From an uncultured Clostridium sp. (GTDB lineage Bacteria; Bacillota; Clostridia; TANB77; CAG-508), in contig CAMCHB010000054.1 in assembly GCA_945874585.1 (NCBI GenBank), positions 1 through 7,120 on the forward strand: DNA of 7,120 nucleotides, given 5' to 3'. The notes below the pieces were generated by a model that was not told the origin of the DNA, searched no databases, and was given only the letters and a program-made list of their open reading frames with translations. Made by a program: the position numbers and the translations under genes. Below, piece after piece: positions 1 through 5,608 of this stretch (its first letter is position 1; every line of letters starts with the position of its first letter).

Positions 1-45
1 GATCAGCCTCGGTCTCGTGGGCTCGGAGATGTGTATAAGAGACAG
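1..45 (+). other. Illumina Nextera i7 adapter contamination (artificial sequence)
   Basis: Positions 12-45 match the 34-base Nextera transposase Read 2 adapter, and 27-45 are the 19-bp Tn5 mosaic end AGATGTGTATAAGAGACAG. Positions 4-11 (CAGCCTCG) sit exactly where the 8-base i7 index lies in the adapter, and 1-3 (GAT) fit the end of the P7 arm. Read in reverse the index is CGAGGCTG, which I recall as Nextera XT index N710. These bases are untrimmed library sequence; genomic sequence starts at 46. Confidence 0.97.
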
Positions 46-74
46 GAAGTAAATTTTACTTCTTCCTTTTTCTT
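46..74 (+). terminator. 3' part of an upstream gene's intrinsic terminator, cut by the contig end
   Basis: GAAGTA (46-51) pairs with TACTTC (57-62) around a short AT loop, and a T-rich tract (67-74, interrupted once by C) follows. The next bases, TTC (63-65), would extend the stem if GAA stood just upstream, where the adapter now begins. It is probably the end of a transcript coming from the left. The visible stem is short, so this is a moderate call. Confidence 0.5.
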
Positions 75-131
75 ATTTGCTCTGCTGAAGAAATTCTAAA
101 TTTTAAAAGTTTTAGCGTCTGCATAAAATTT

Positions 132-149
132 GTCAATCAAACGATTGAC
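132..149. promoter_or_regulatory. Perfect inverted repeat overlapping the -35 of the MazG-like gene
   Basis: GTCAATC (132-138) and GATTGAC (143-149) are perfect 7-bp inverted arms separated by AAAC. The right arm covers five of the six bases of the -35 hexamer (145-150). A dyad of this size and position is what a dimeric repressor operator usually looks like. No regulator gene is visible, so which protein binds it, if any, is unknown. Part of the right arm is constrained by the -35 itself, but the matching left arm is not explained that way. Confidence 0.45.
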
Positions 150-173
150 TTGTGAAAATGGATGCGATATAAT
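145..173 (+). promoter_or_regulatory. Sigma-A promoter of the MazG-like gene
   Basis: The -35 is TTGACT (145-150, 5/6) and the -10 is TATAAT (168-173, 6/6), with a 17-bp spacer. Transcription should start near 180, giving a leader of about 46 nt. A small hairpin (TTGTA 184-188 with TACAA 195-199) would lie close to the 5' end of that transcript. Confidence 0.85.
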
Positions 174-225
174 TTTTAAGGCGTTGTAGTTAAATACAAG
201 GATATTTTAGAAGGAGGGCATAATT

Positions 226-522
226 ATGTCACTAAAAGAAATCCAAAAAGAAATAGTAGAAAACAAAAAGCAACATAACTTCAATGTGAAAGACATGCAC
301 GAAGAGTTTTGCCATTTATATGGAGAAGTAGGAGAGGCCTATGATGCATGGTTTAAAGGACTGGATACTTTCCAAGAAGAATTGGCAGATGTAGCGATAT
401 TTCTACTAGGAATTGCAGAACTCAATGATATTGATTTAGAAGCTGAAATTAAGAAAAAAGTGGAGATTAACAAAGGAAGAATATACAAAAAAAATGAAAA
501 AGGACATCTGGTACATATTTAA
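226..522 (+). CDS. MazG-like nucleotide pyrophosphohydrolase (98 aa)
   Basis: Small all-alpha NTP-PPase of the MazG-like superfamily. Family members hydrolyse (d)NTPs, often non-canonical ones, to the monophosphate and pyrophosphate using Mg2+. The signature is visible as ExxE at E34/E37 (in YGEVGEA) and, about 15 residues later, ExxD at E52/D55 (in EELADV); these acidic residues are the expected metal ligands. The helix after it (IFLLGIAELNDIDLEAEI) and the ending KKKVEINKGR are typical of short single-domain members that work as oligomers. The ATG at 226 follows AAGGAGGG (211-218) by 7 nt. It has its own promoter and terminator, so it is monocistronic. Substrate cannot be read from sequence. 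The protein is complete, with no signal peptide or membrane segment, so it should be cytoplasmic. Confidence 0.88.
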   Translation: MSLKEIQKEIVENKKQHNFNVKDMHEEFCHLYGEVGEAYDAWFKGLDTFQEELADVAIFLLGIAELNDIDLEAEIKKKVEINKGRIYKKNEKGHLVHI

Positions 523-526
523 GTGA

Positions 527-562
527 AAGAAAAGAACTGGTATATTTGCCAGTTCTTTTCTT
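527..562 (+). terminator. Hairpin terminator after the MazG-like gene
   Basis: A 14-bp perfect stem (527-540 with 549-562) around an 8-nt loop starts four bases after the stop codon. The 3' arm is itself U-rich (CCAGTTCTTTTCTT), but no long separate T tract follows. The opposite strand reads similarly, so it may work in both directions. Confidence 0.75.
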
Positions 563-603
563 AGATTACCGATTCAAATGTGAACAAAGCGCATAAAAAA
601 CAG

Positions 604-632
604 TTGACATAACCTAACAAAAGAGGTATAAT
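604..632 (+). promoter_or_regulatory. Perfect-consensus sigma-A promoter of the 79-aa gene
   Basis: TTGACA (604-609) and TATAAT (627-632) both match consensus at 6/6, with the ideal 17-bp spacer. Transcription is expected to start near 639, leaving a leader of about 70 nt before the start codon. Confidence 0.92.
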
Positions 633-637
633 AACAT

Positions 638-657
638 AGAAAGCAGAAATGCTTTTT
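638..657 (+). promoter_or_regulatory. GAAA-loop hairpin at the 5' end of the 79-aa gene transcript
   Basis: AAAGCA (640-645) pairs with TGCTTT (650-655) around a GAAA loop (646-649). A G-T pair and an A-T pair extend the stem outward, and T residues follow (to 659). It begins at the predicted transcription start, so the RNA would carry a stem-loop as its first bases. It looks like a mini-terminator, but it is too near the start to release a normal elongating polymerase. A 5' mRNA-stabilising role is the simpler inference. Confidence 0.45.
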
Positions 658-707
658 TATTCAATCATCATAATAAGACAGTTGGATTAAAACAAAAGGA
701 GGAATTT

Positions 708-947
708 ATGATGAACGTAAGAAACCCGAAATATTCACTTGGAAGCTTGCTGGAAGCTAATACGGCAGTTCGACTCAAATCTGGACTAATTGTGTATGCA
801 ATGAATACAGAAGAATTTTTAAAAGCTCTAATTTTAGAAGAAAAAAAAGAGATTGAACTGCAGATTGCAGGAGCTAAAGAAATGAAAACATTGAAGGTGA
901 AAAAGGGGGATATCTCAGCAATTAAAGATATCCATGGACTTTGGTAA
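708..947 (+). CDS. Unrecognised small protein (79 aa), probably highly expressed
   Basis: I do not recognise this protein. It has no signal peptide, no membrane segment, no cysteine and no obvious metal or nucleotide motif. The middle and end (about residues 20-73) alternate short hydrophobic stretches with charged turns: VRLKSGLIVYAM, a helix-like TEEFLKALILEEKKE, then IELQIAG and TLKVKKGDISAI. This suggests a small alpha/beta or barrel-like fold, but that is inference. AAAGGAGG (695-702) precedes two adjacent ATGs: 708 (5-nt spacing) and 711 (8-nt spacing). The second is equally plausible and would give 78 residues. The gene stands alone between a perfect consensus promoter and a strong terminator, which argues that it is real and well expressed. 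An A8 run (841-848) inside the gene is a possible slippage site. It resembles the Veg protein only in size and stand-alone setting, not in sequence. Confidence 0.8.
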   Translation: MMNVRNPKYSLGSLLEANTAVRLKSGLIVYAMNTEEFLKALILEEKKEIELQIAGAKEMKTLKVKKGDISAIKDIHGLW

Positions 948-964
948 TTTTATATTTCCAAGTC

Positions 965-1005
965 AAAAATAATATGGGGTATGTAATACCTCATATTATT
1001 TTTTT
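965..1005 (+). terminator. Strong, bidirectional-looking intrinsic terminator after the 79-aa gene
   Basis: An 18-bp stem (965-982 with 986-1003, one G-T pair) closes on a 3-nt loop and runs into seven T residues (999-1005, partly within the stem). The left arm begins with five A residues, so the minus strand also reads as a stem ending in T. It can therefore also stop transcripts coming leftward through the ytvI region. Confidence 0.92.
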
Positions 1006-1014
1006 GAATTGCAC

Positions 1015-1043
1015 TTGTAAAAATATGGAAAACTGGATATACT
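1015..1043 (+). promoter_or_regulatory. Likely sigma-A promoter of the ytvI-like gene
   Basis: TTGTAA (1015-1020, 4/6) and TATACT (1038-1043, 5/6) are 17 bp apart. The leader would be about 23 nt. The match is weaker than at the other promoters here. I looked for a sporulation sigma-E type site (ATA at -35, CATACA-T at -10), as a YtvI homologue might have, and found only partial similarity with poor spacing. Confidence 0.5.
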
Positions 1044-1072
1044 AAAAGAAAAAAACGAAGAGGTGTATCGAT

Positions 1073-2170
1073 GTGATTATTGATATGGGATATGTCAGTA
1101 AAGTTTTTCGCAGAATTATTTGGTTAGCACTTAGTGTGGTTGCCTTATGGATCAGTGTAAAATTATCTATTTTTTATTTACCTTTTGTGGTGGCATTTAT
1201 ATTAGCTAGTATGATAGAACCTATCATTCGCTGGGTCAAAAAGCATACGGATTTAGAACGAAAACCAGTTGCCATTTTAGTCTTAGTAGCTGTATCTTCC
1301 ATATGCCTTGCTTTTCTGATCTGGGGAATTGCAGTTTTGATTTCAGAAGCTTCTAATTTGTTGCAAGATTTTCCTGCTTATACTGAAAAAGCATATCATC
1401 TTTTTCAATCTATAGTGGGAAATGTGCATTTGGATAAATATCAAATACCAGAGCAAGTAAGGCAATTATGGAAAAATTCAGCGGGGGATTTATTAGATGT
1501 TTTGTCCAATTGGGTGAAACATATCTTAAACTCAATTGTGAATCTCATCACATCTCTTCCAGAAATCGGAATTTACATTGTTATTACCTTGCTAGCAACT
1601 TATTTTATCTGTGCGGACCGCCTCTATATTTTAGATCAAGTTGAACATCATTTTCCCAAACGTTGGGTCAGAAAAATGGCTATACAGGTGCATAAAATTC
1701 TATGCAGTTTAGGTTATTATTTAAAAGCAGAAGCTATTTTGGTTATCATTGCCTTTTTTCAAGTTTTAATTGGTTTGTATATTCTAAAATATATGGGGAT
1801 GCCGGTAGAATATCCGTTACTAGCTGCTTTGGCAATTGGATTTGTGGATGCTTTGCCGATTCTTGGTTCTGGTACAGTTATTGTGCCTTGGGCTTTTATT
1901 TCAGCTATCAATGGAGATTTGCCTTTAGCCATAGGTTTGCTAAGCATTTTTGCTATTTTGTCGATTGTTAGACAACTACTGGAACCTAAAATTGTCAGCA
2001 AACAAATTGGAATTCATCCTATTTTTACTTTAATTGCTATGTATACAGGCTTTAAAGCAATGGGGGTGTTGGGATTACTGATTGGACCGATTGCCCTTAT
2101 TATTTTGAAAAATGTATATAGTACATTGATTGAAAAAGGGGTTGTAAAAAGTTTGCTAGAGCTTACTTAA
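1073..2170 (+). CDS. ytvI: YtvI-like membrane protein, AI-2E exporter superfamily (365 aa)
   Basis: Polytopic inner-membrane protein of the AI-2E/PerM superfamily. The block FVDALPILGSGTVIVPWA (257-274) and the following QLLEPKIVSKQIGIHP (301-316) are the superfamily core, and the DALPxLGSGTVxxPWA form is what I associate with the YtvI branch, annotated as a sporulation integral membrane protein. Hydrophobic segments lie at about 14-30, 31-50, 66-90, 165-182, 220-240, 246-280 (probably two), 284-299 and 315-346, with a long soluble stretch at about 92-160. The length fits full-length family members. The start is GTG at 1073, 9 nt after GAGG (1060-1063). The in-frame ATG at 1085 (residue 5) is too far from that site, but the difference is only four residues. 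The transported substrate of YtvI is not established, and whether this organism sporulates is not shown here. The stop overlaps that of the opposing gene. Confidence 0.85.
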   Translation: MIIDMGYVSKVFRRIIWLALSVVALWISVKLSIFYLPFVVAFILASMIEPIIRWVKKHTDLERKPVAILVLVAVSSICLAFLIWGIAVLISEASNLLQDFPAYTEKAYHLFQSIVGNVHLDKYQIPEQVRQLWKNSAGDLLDVLSNWVKHILNSIVNLITSLPEIGIYIVITLLATYFICADRLYILDQVEHHFPKRWVRKMAIQVHKILCSLGYYLKAEAILVIIAFFQVLIGLYILKYMGMPVEYPLLAALAIGFVDALPILGSGTVIVPWAFISAINGDLPLAIGLLSIFAILSIVRQLLEPKIVSKQIGIHPIFTLIAMYTGFKAMGVLGLLIGPIALIILKNVYSTLIEKGVVKSLLELT

Positions 2171-2727
2171 GATTGTTTTTTCCCAATTAAAGCAGTGGTT
2201 GGTAGATACGATTGGTCTGGCGGATAAACGAGAGGATCACTTGGTTTCTCCGTCGTTTCTATTTTTTGTACCTCAATGATCGGAATTTCACCATGATAAT
2301 CTCCTTTTTCAATTTTCCCTGTAATTTTTACCCAAGTTTGATTGTTAAAATTGTTTGCTTTTTTGGTGTGACATAAAAATCCAACGACTAAAGTTTGCAT
2401 TTGGGAGTCAATGACCATATCTCTAGCTAATACGAATTGATCTTGTGCTAAATCTTGAACACGGTAAACATAGCCTTCAAATTGAATGGTTTGCCCGATG
2501 TAATTTGGCAGATTTTCATGCACTGCTTTCAAGACATTGGTATAATTTTTGGCGTCAATCTGCACAACTTTTTGTTGGGGAAGACAAGTTGAGGATGAGG
2601 ATTGAAAGGCAGAGTGAAAAATACGAATGGCAGAGATAATAGCGAGAACAAGAAGAAAAATGGCCGCTAAGATTAAAATTATTTTGAGTAGTTGAGATTT
2701 TTTGATTTGAATATTATAAATAAACAT
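2167..2727 (-). CDS. Membrane-anchored DUF1980/YcgQ C-terminal-like protein (186 aa)
   Basis: One N-terminal membrane helix (about 13-36), a Ser/Thr-rich linker (42-47), then a beta-rich domain at about 55-163 that would face outward. The domain resembles the C-terminal half of YcgQ-type proteins (DUF1980, TIGR03943): IGQTIQFEGYVYR (77-89), QFVLARDMVI (97-106), VVGFLCH (114-120), WVKITGKIE (132-140), then a PLVYPPD ending (165-171). Those proteins usually pair with a YcgR/YraQ-type permease, and no such partner lies nearby. The Cys-Cys pair I recall in the RFVMTCCAAD region of DUF1980 is absent: the stretch reads ARDMVIDSQM, and only C48 and C119 occur. The domain looks like an OB-fold-type barrel, but the function is unknown. 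The ATG at 2727 follows GAGGAGGA (2740-2733) by 5 nt. No convincing promoter was found upstream. Confidence 0.75.
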   Translation of the reverse strand: MFIYNIQIKKSQLLKIILILAAIFLLVLAIISAIRIFHSAFQSSSSTCLPQQKVVQIDAKNYTNVLKAVHENLPNYIGQTIQFEGYVYRVQDLAQDQFVLARDMVIDSQMQTLVVGFLCHTKKANNFNNQTWVKITGKIEKGDYHGEIPIIEVQKIETTEKPSDPLVYPPDQSYLPTTALIGKKQS

Positions 2728-2838
2728 GAAAATCCTCCTCGTGAAATCATTTGATTTATCCTATGAGGGAAAAGAAAAAAATATGAACCATCTATTCAAA
2801 TTCATATGGAAGAAAAGTGAATCCAGATTCAAATTAAG

Positions 2839-2879
2839 GAATGGTACAAAATGAAAATTTTGTACCATTCTTTTTCTTT
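2839..2879 (+). terminator. Strong intrinsic terminator with no plus-strand gene directly upstream
   Basis: A perfect 14-bp stem (2839-2852 with 2857-2870) closes on a GAAA tetraloop (2853-2856) and is followed by TTTTTCTTT (2871-2879). It points rightward. The only plus-strand gene to its left is ytvI, which ends 670 bp earlier behind the opposing gene. It also lies upstream of the glgP promoter, so it insulates glgP from anything coming through. Confidence 0.92.
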
Positions 2880-2932
2880 GGAAAACAGTTGAAATCATAA
2901 AATCAGAATATTGGAAAATAAGGCGAAAAATG

Positions 2933-2960
2933 TTGACAAAAAAAACTTATCATATATAAT
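2933..2960 (+). promoter_or_regulatory. Sigma-A promoter of the glgP-pyk operon
   Basis: TTGACA (2933-2938) and TATAAT (2955-2960), both 6/6, are separated by 16 bp of mostly A/T. The predicted start is near 2967, with a leader of about 45 nt. No hairpin or palindromic operator stands out next to it. Confidence 0.9.
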
Positions 2961-2996
2961 AAATATGTTAAACAAGAAGATAAAAAAATGAGATAC

Positions 2997-3004
2997 AGAG
3001 GAGG
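2997..3004 (+). promoter_or_regulatory. Ribosome binding site that fixes the glgP start
   Basis: AGAGGAGG lies 7 nt before the ATG at 3012. The upstream in-frame ATG at 2988 would place this site inside the coding region and has no binding site of its own, so 3012 is the start. Confidence 0.9.
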
Positions 3005-3011
3005 AAAATTT

Positions 3012-5579
3012 ATGTATGTATTTAACAGAATAACCGTGAATCCGCAACTGCCAAAACGTATCAATCGATTGGATGAAATTGCCAACAACTTGTGGTGGTC
3101 TTGGAACACCGATTTCTTGAAATTGTTCAAGAAAATCGATGAAGATTTATGGCTGGATGTAGGGAAAAATCCAGTAAAATTCTTAAAACTTGTGAGCCAA
3201 GAAAAATTAGAAGAATTGGAAAATGACATTGAATTCTTAAAAGAATACGATCAAATTGTCTCAAATTTCGATAATTATATGAAGAGCACTCACACTTGGT
3301 TTGACAATCAATATCCTAATATGAGAGAGAAAAGTTTAATCGCTTATTTCTCTGCAGAATATGGATTAGATGAAATATTGCCAATTTATTCAGGTGGTTT
3401 AGGAATTCTATCTGGAGATCATTTAAAATCAGCCAGTGATTTAGGAATTCCATTGGTCGGTGTTGGATTGCTTTATAAAAATGGCTACTTTGATCAAAAA
3501 ATTAACGAATATGGTATCCAACAATCTGACTATCAAAATTTGGATGTGGCTAATCTACCTATTTTGCCAGTACACGATGAAAAAGGCAATGATTTATTAG
3601 TGTCTGTCAAATTTTATGGGGAAGAAGTCTTTTTAAAAGTTTGGACGATTAAAGTAGGACGTATCAGTTTGTATTTAATGGATTCTGATATTCCAAAGAA
3701 CCGAAAAGAATATCGTGAAACAACTCTAAAATTATATGGTGGAGATAAAGAAACGAGAATTCGCCAAGAAATCATTCTAGGCATTGGTGGTGCACGTTTA
3801 CTTGAAAAATTAAATTTAAAACCAACGATTTATCATATGAATGAAGGACATTCTTCTTTCTTAACATTAGAATTGATGCGCAGAACAATGGAAGAAAAGC
3901 AAGTTTCCTTCAACATTGCGCGTGATATCGTAGGAGCCAAAACAGTCTTTACAACCCATACACCAGTACCTGCTGGTAATGACATTTTTGATATTGCATT
4001 AGTGGATAAATATTTTGGAGAGTTTTGGGGTAAACTAGGTATACCAAGAGATCGCTTTTTACGTTTGGGAATGAAATGCTCTACTGGATTAGAACCAGGA
4101 TTTAATATGGGTATTTTAGCCCTTAAAATTTCAGGCAAGAAAAACGGAGTTAGTAAGTTACACGGCGCAGTTTCACGAGAATTGTTTGGCGAGATTTGGT
4201 CTAATATTGCAACCAATGAAGCACCGATTACCTATGTAACCAATGGCGTTCATACTTGCACATGGTTAGCACCAAATATCAAAAGATTATACAATCAATA
4301 CTTATTGCCATACTGGCAAGATAACATTCATTTGGAATCTACTTGGAAAAATATCAAAAGCATTCCAGATCAAGAATTATGGAAGGCTCATTTAGAACGT
4401 AAGCAAAAACTAATGGAATTAGTAAAGCAAAATGAAATGAATCGTTTGAAAAATACAAGTGTTGGTTATGATGCTTTGAAAGAAATGGTATCTAGTTTAG
4501 ATCCAAATGCTTTAACTATTGGGTTTGCTAGAAGATTTGCTACTTACAAAAGAGCAAATTTAATCTTTAAAAATATTGAAAGAATTACCGAAATTTTGAA
4601 TGACAAAGAAAGACCTGTTCAATTGATTTTTGCTGGAAAAGCACATCCAGCTGATAAAGAAGGCCAGGATTTAATTAAATACATTCATGAAATTTCAATG
4701 GTGCCTCAGTTTAAAGGAAAGATTTTCATTCTTGAAAATTACAACATTGAAATGGCTCGTTATTTGGTAAGTGGTGTTGATGTTTGGTTAAACAATCCAC
4801 GTAGACCAATGGAAGCTTCTGGAACCAGTGGACAAAAAGCTGCTATCAATGGCGTTGTAAACTTTAGTGTTCTAGATGGCTGGTGGGCAGAAGGTTACAA
4901 TGGTAAAAATGGTTGGGCTATTGGTTCTAACAAAGAATATGCATCTTATGAAGAACAAGATATTGCTGATAGTAATAGTATTTATGATATTTTGGAAAAT
5001 CAAATTATTCCAACCTATTATAATCGTGATGCAAAGGGAATATCTAAGGATTGGATTGCATACATGAAAAATTCAATTGCATCTAATGCAGGAAGATTTA
5101 GTACAGCTCGTATGTTAGTCGATTATATGCAAAAACTATATATGCCACTACAAGATGTTACCATGAAATATTTTTCAAATTTGGATGATGTATCTGATTT
5201 CAATCAATGGAAAAATGACTTGAAATTGAATTGGAACGATATTGAAATCACACAATTTGATAATGTGAACAATAAAAAATTAGATGCTGGACAAAGCATT
5301 GAAGTAAATTGCCAAGTTAAATTACCAAATATCAGTGTTGATAGTATCGAAGCACAGGTTTATTTCGGAAAAATAATGGATAATGGTAATATGGATGAAA
5401 TTCAAATTATTCCGATGAAAATGATAAAAAGTGATGAAAAAGAAAAAAAATTCACCTATAAAGCAAAAATAGAGTTGACAACTGGGGGTGAATACGGTTA
5501 TACTTTTAGGGTTGTTCCTAAACATAAAATGTTATTAGACCAACAGAACTTAAATATGGTAAGGTGGATAACAAATTAG
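3012..5579 (+). CDS. glgP: Alpha-glucan (glycogen) phosphorylase, GT35 (855 aa)
   Basis: Cytoplasmic PLP enzyme that splits alpha-1,4-glucan with phosphate to give glucose-1-phosphate. It belongs to the bacterial/archaeal group with the N-terminal DUF3417 region (about 13-115, with IANNLWWSWN), the group of TIGR02094 and Thermotoga AgpA, rather than the animal/MalP type. Visible motifs are EILPIYSGGLGILSGDHLK (121-139), HMNEGHSSF (275-283), NGVHT (411-415), RRFATYKRA (507-515, phosphate/PLP contacts expected at R508 and K513) and the PLP site EASGTSGQK with K609 as the Schiff-base lysine. LDGWWAEGY follows (621-629). After the catalytic domains, about residues 730-855 form a beta-rich C-terminal extension ending GYTFRVVPKH, which other members of this group share. 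No AMP- or phosphorylation-type control region of the animal enzymes is seen. It is first in an operon with pyk and complete, but no other glg gene is in view. Confidence 0.96.
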   Translation: MYVFNRITVNPQLPKRINRLDEIANNLWWSWNTDFLKLFKKIDEDLWLDVGKNPVKFLKLVSQEKLEELENDIEFLKEYDQIVSNFDNYMKSTHTWFDNQYPNMREKSLIAYFSAEYGLDEILPIYSGGLGILSGDHLKSASDLGIPLVGVGLLYKNGYFDQKINEYGIQQSDYQNLDVANLPILPVHDEKGNDLLVSVKFYGEEVFLKVWTIKVGRISLYLMDSDIPKNRKEYRETTLKLYGGDKETRIRQEIILGIGGARLLEKLNLKPTIYHMNEGHSSFLTLELMRRTMEEKQVSFNIARDIVGAKTVFTTHTPVPAGNDIFDIALVDKYFGEFWGKLGIPRDRFLRLGMKCSTGLEPGFNMGILALKISGKKNGVSKLHGAVSRELFGEIWSNIATNEAPITYVTNGVHTCTWLAPNIKRLYNQYLLPYWQDNIHLESTWKNIKSIPDQELWKAHLERKQKLMELVKQNEMNRLKNTSVGYDALKEMVSSLDPNALTIGFARRFATYKRANLIFKNIERITEILNDKERPVQLIFAGKAHPADKEGQDLIKYIHEISMVPQFKGKIFILENYNIEMARYLVSGVDVWLNNPRRPMEASGTSGQKAAINGVVNFSVLDGWWAEGYNGKNGWAIGSNKEYASYEEQDIADSNSIYDILENQIIPTYYNRDAKGISKDWIAYMKNSIASNAGRFSTARMLVDYMQKLYMPLQDVTMKYFSNLDDVSDFNQWKNDLKLNWNDIEITQFDNVNNKKLDAGQSIEVNCQVKLPNISVDSIEAQVYFGKIMDNGNMDEIQIIPMKMIKSDEKEKKFTYKAKIELTTGGEYGYTFRVVPKHKMLLDQQNLNMVRWITN

Positions 5580-5592
5580 GATATCAAGAAGT

Positions 5593-5600
5593 AGGAGGAG
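5593..5600 (+). promoter_or_regulatory. Ribosome binding site that fixes the pyk start
   Basis: AGGAGGAG lies 8 nt before the ATG at 5609. The longer reading from GTG at 5564 would overlap the end of glgP, lacks a binding site, and adds 15 residues that do not belong to the family N-terminus. Confidence 0.92.
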
Positions 5601-5608
5601 AGATCAAA

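Noticed and set aside
27..45. Tn5 mosaic end suggesting a transposon insertion
   Set aside because: It is part of the continuous 34-base Nextera adapter preceded by an index, so it is library sequence and not a resident transposon.
1702..2001. Open frames on both strands inside the ytvI-like gene
   Set aside because: They lack ribosome binding sites and family-like sequence, and lie wholly within a well-supported membrane protein gene.
2445..2639. Plus-strand 64-residue frame opposite the DUF1980-like gene
   Set aside because: It has no ribosome binding site or recognisable motif and is a shadow of the minus-strand gene.
2757..2787. Minus-strand promoter for the DUF1980-like gene (TTCATA, 18 bp, TAGGAT)
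   Set aside because: Both hexamers match only 4 of 6 and the spacer is long; too weak to call in such AT-rich sequence.
2988..3011. Longer glgP start at the ATG 2988 (eight extra residues)
   Set aside because: The ribosome binding site AGAGGAGG (2997-3004) would lie inside this extension, and no site precedes 2988. The start at 3012 is well placed.
2903..3229. Minus-strand 108-residue frame across the glgP promoter and start
   Set aside because: It covers the consensus promoter and the glgP N-terminus, has Phe/Ser-rich shadow composition, and no ribosome binding site.
3833..4216. Minus-strand 127-residue frame inside glgP
   Set aside because: It lies opposite conserved phosphorylase motifs and resembles no protein family.
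5564..5608. Longer pyruvate kinase start at GTG 5564
   Set aside because: It overlaps the end of glgP, has no ribosome binding site, and adds residues before the conserved MRKTKIICTIGPAS start.
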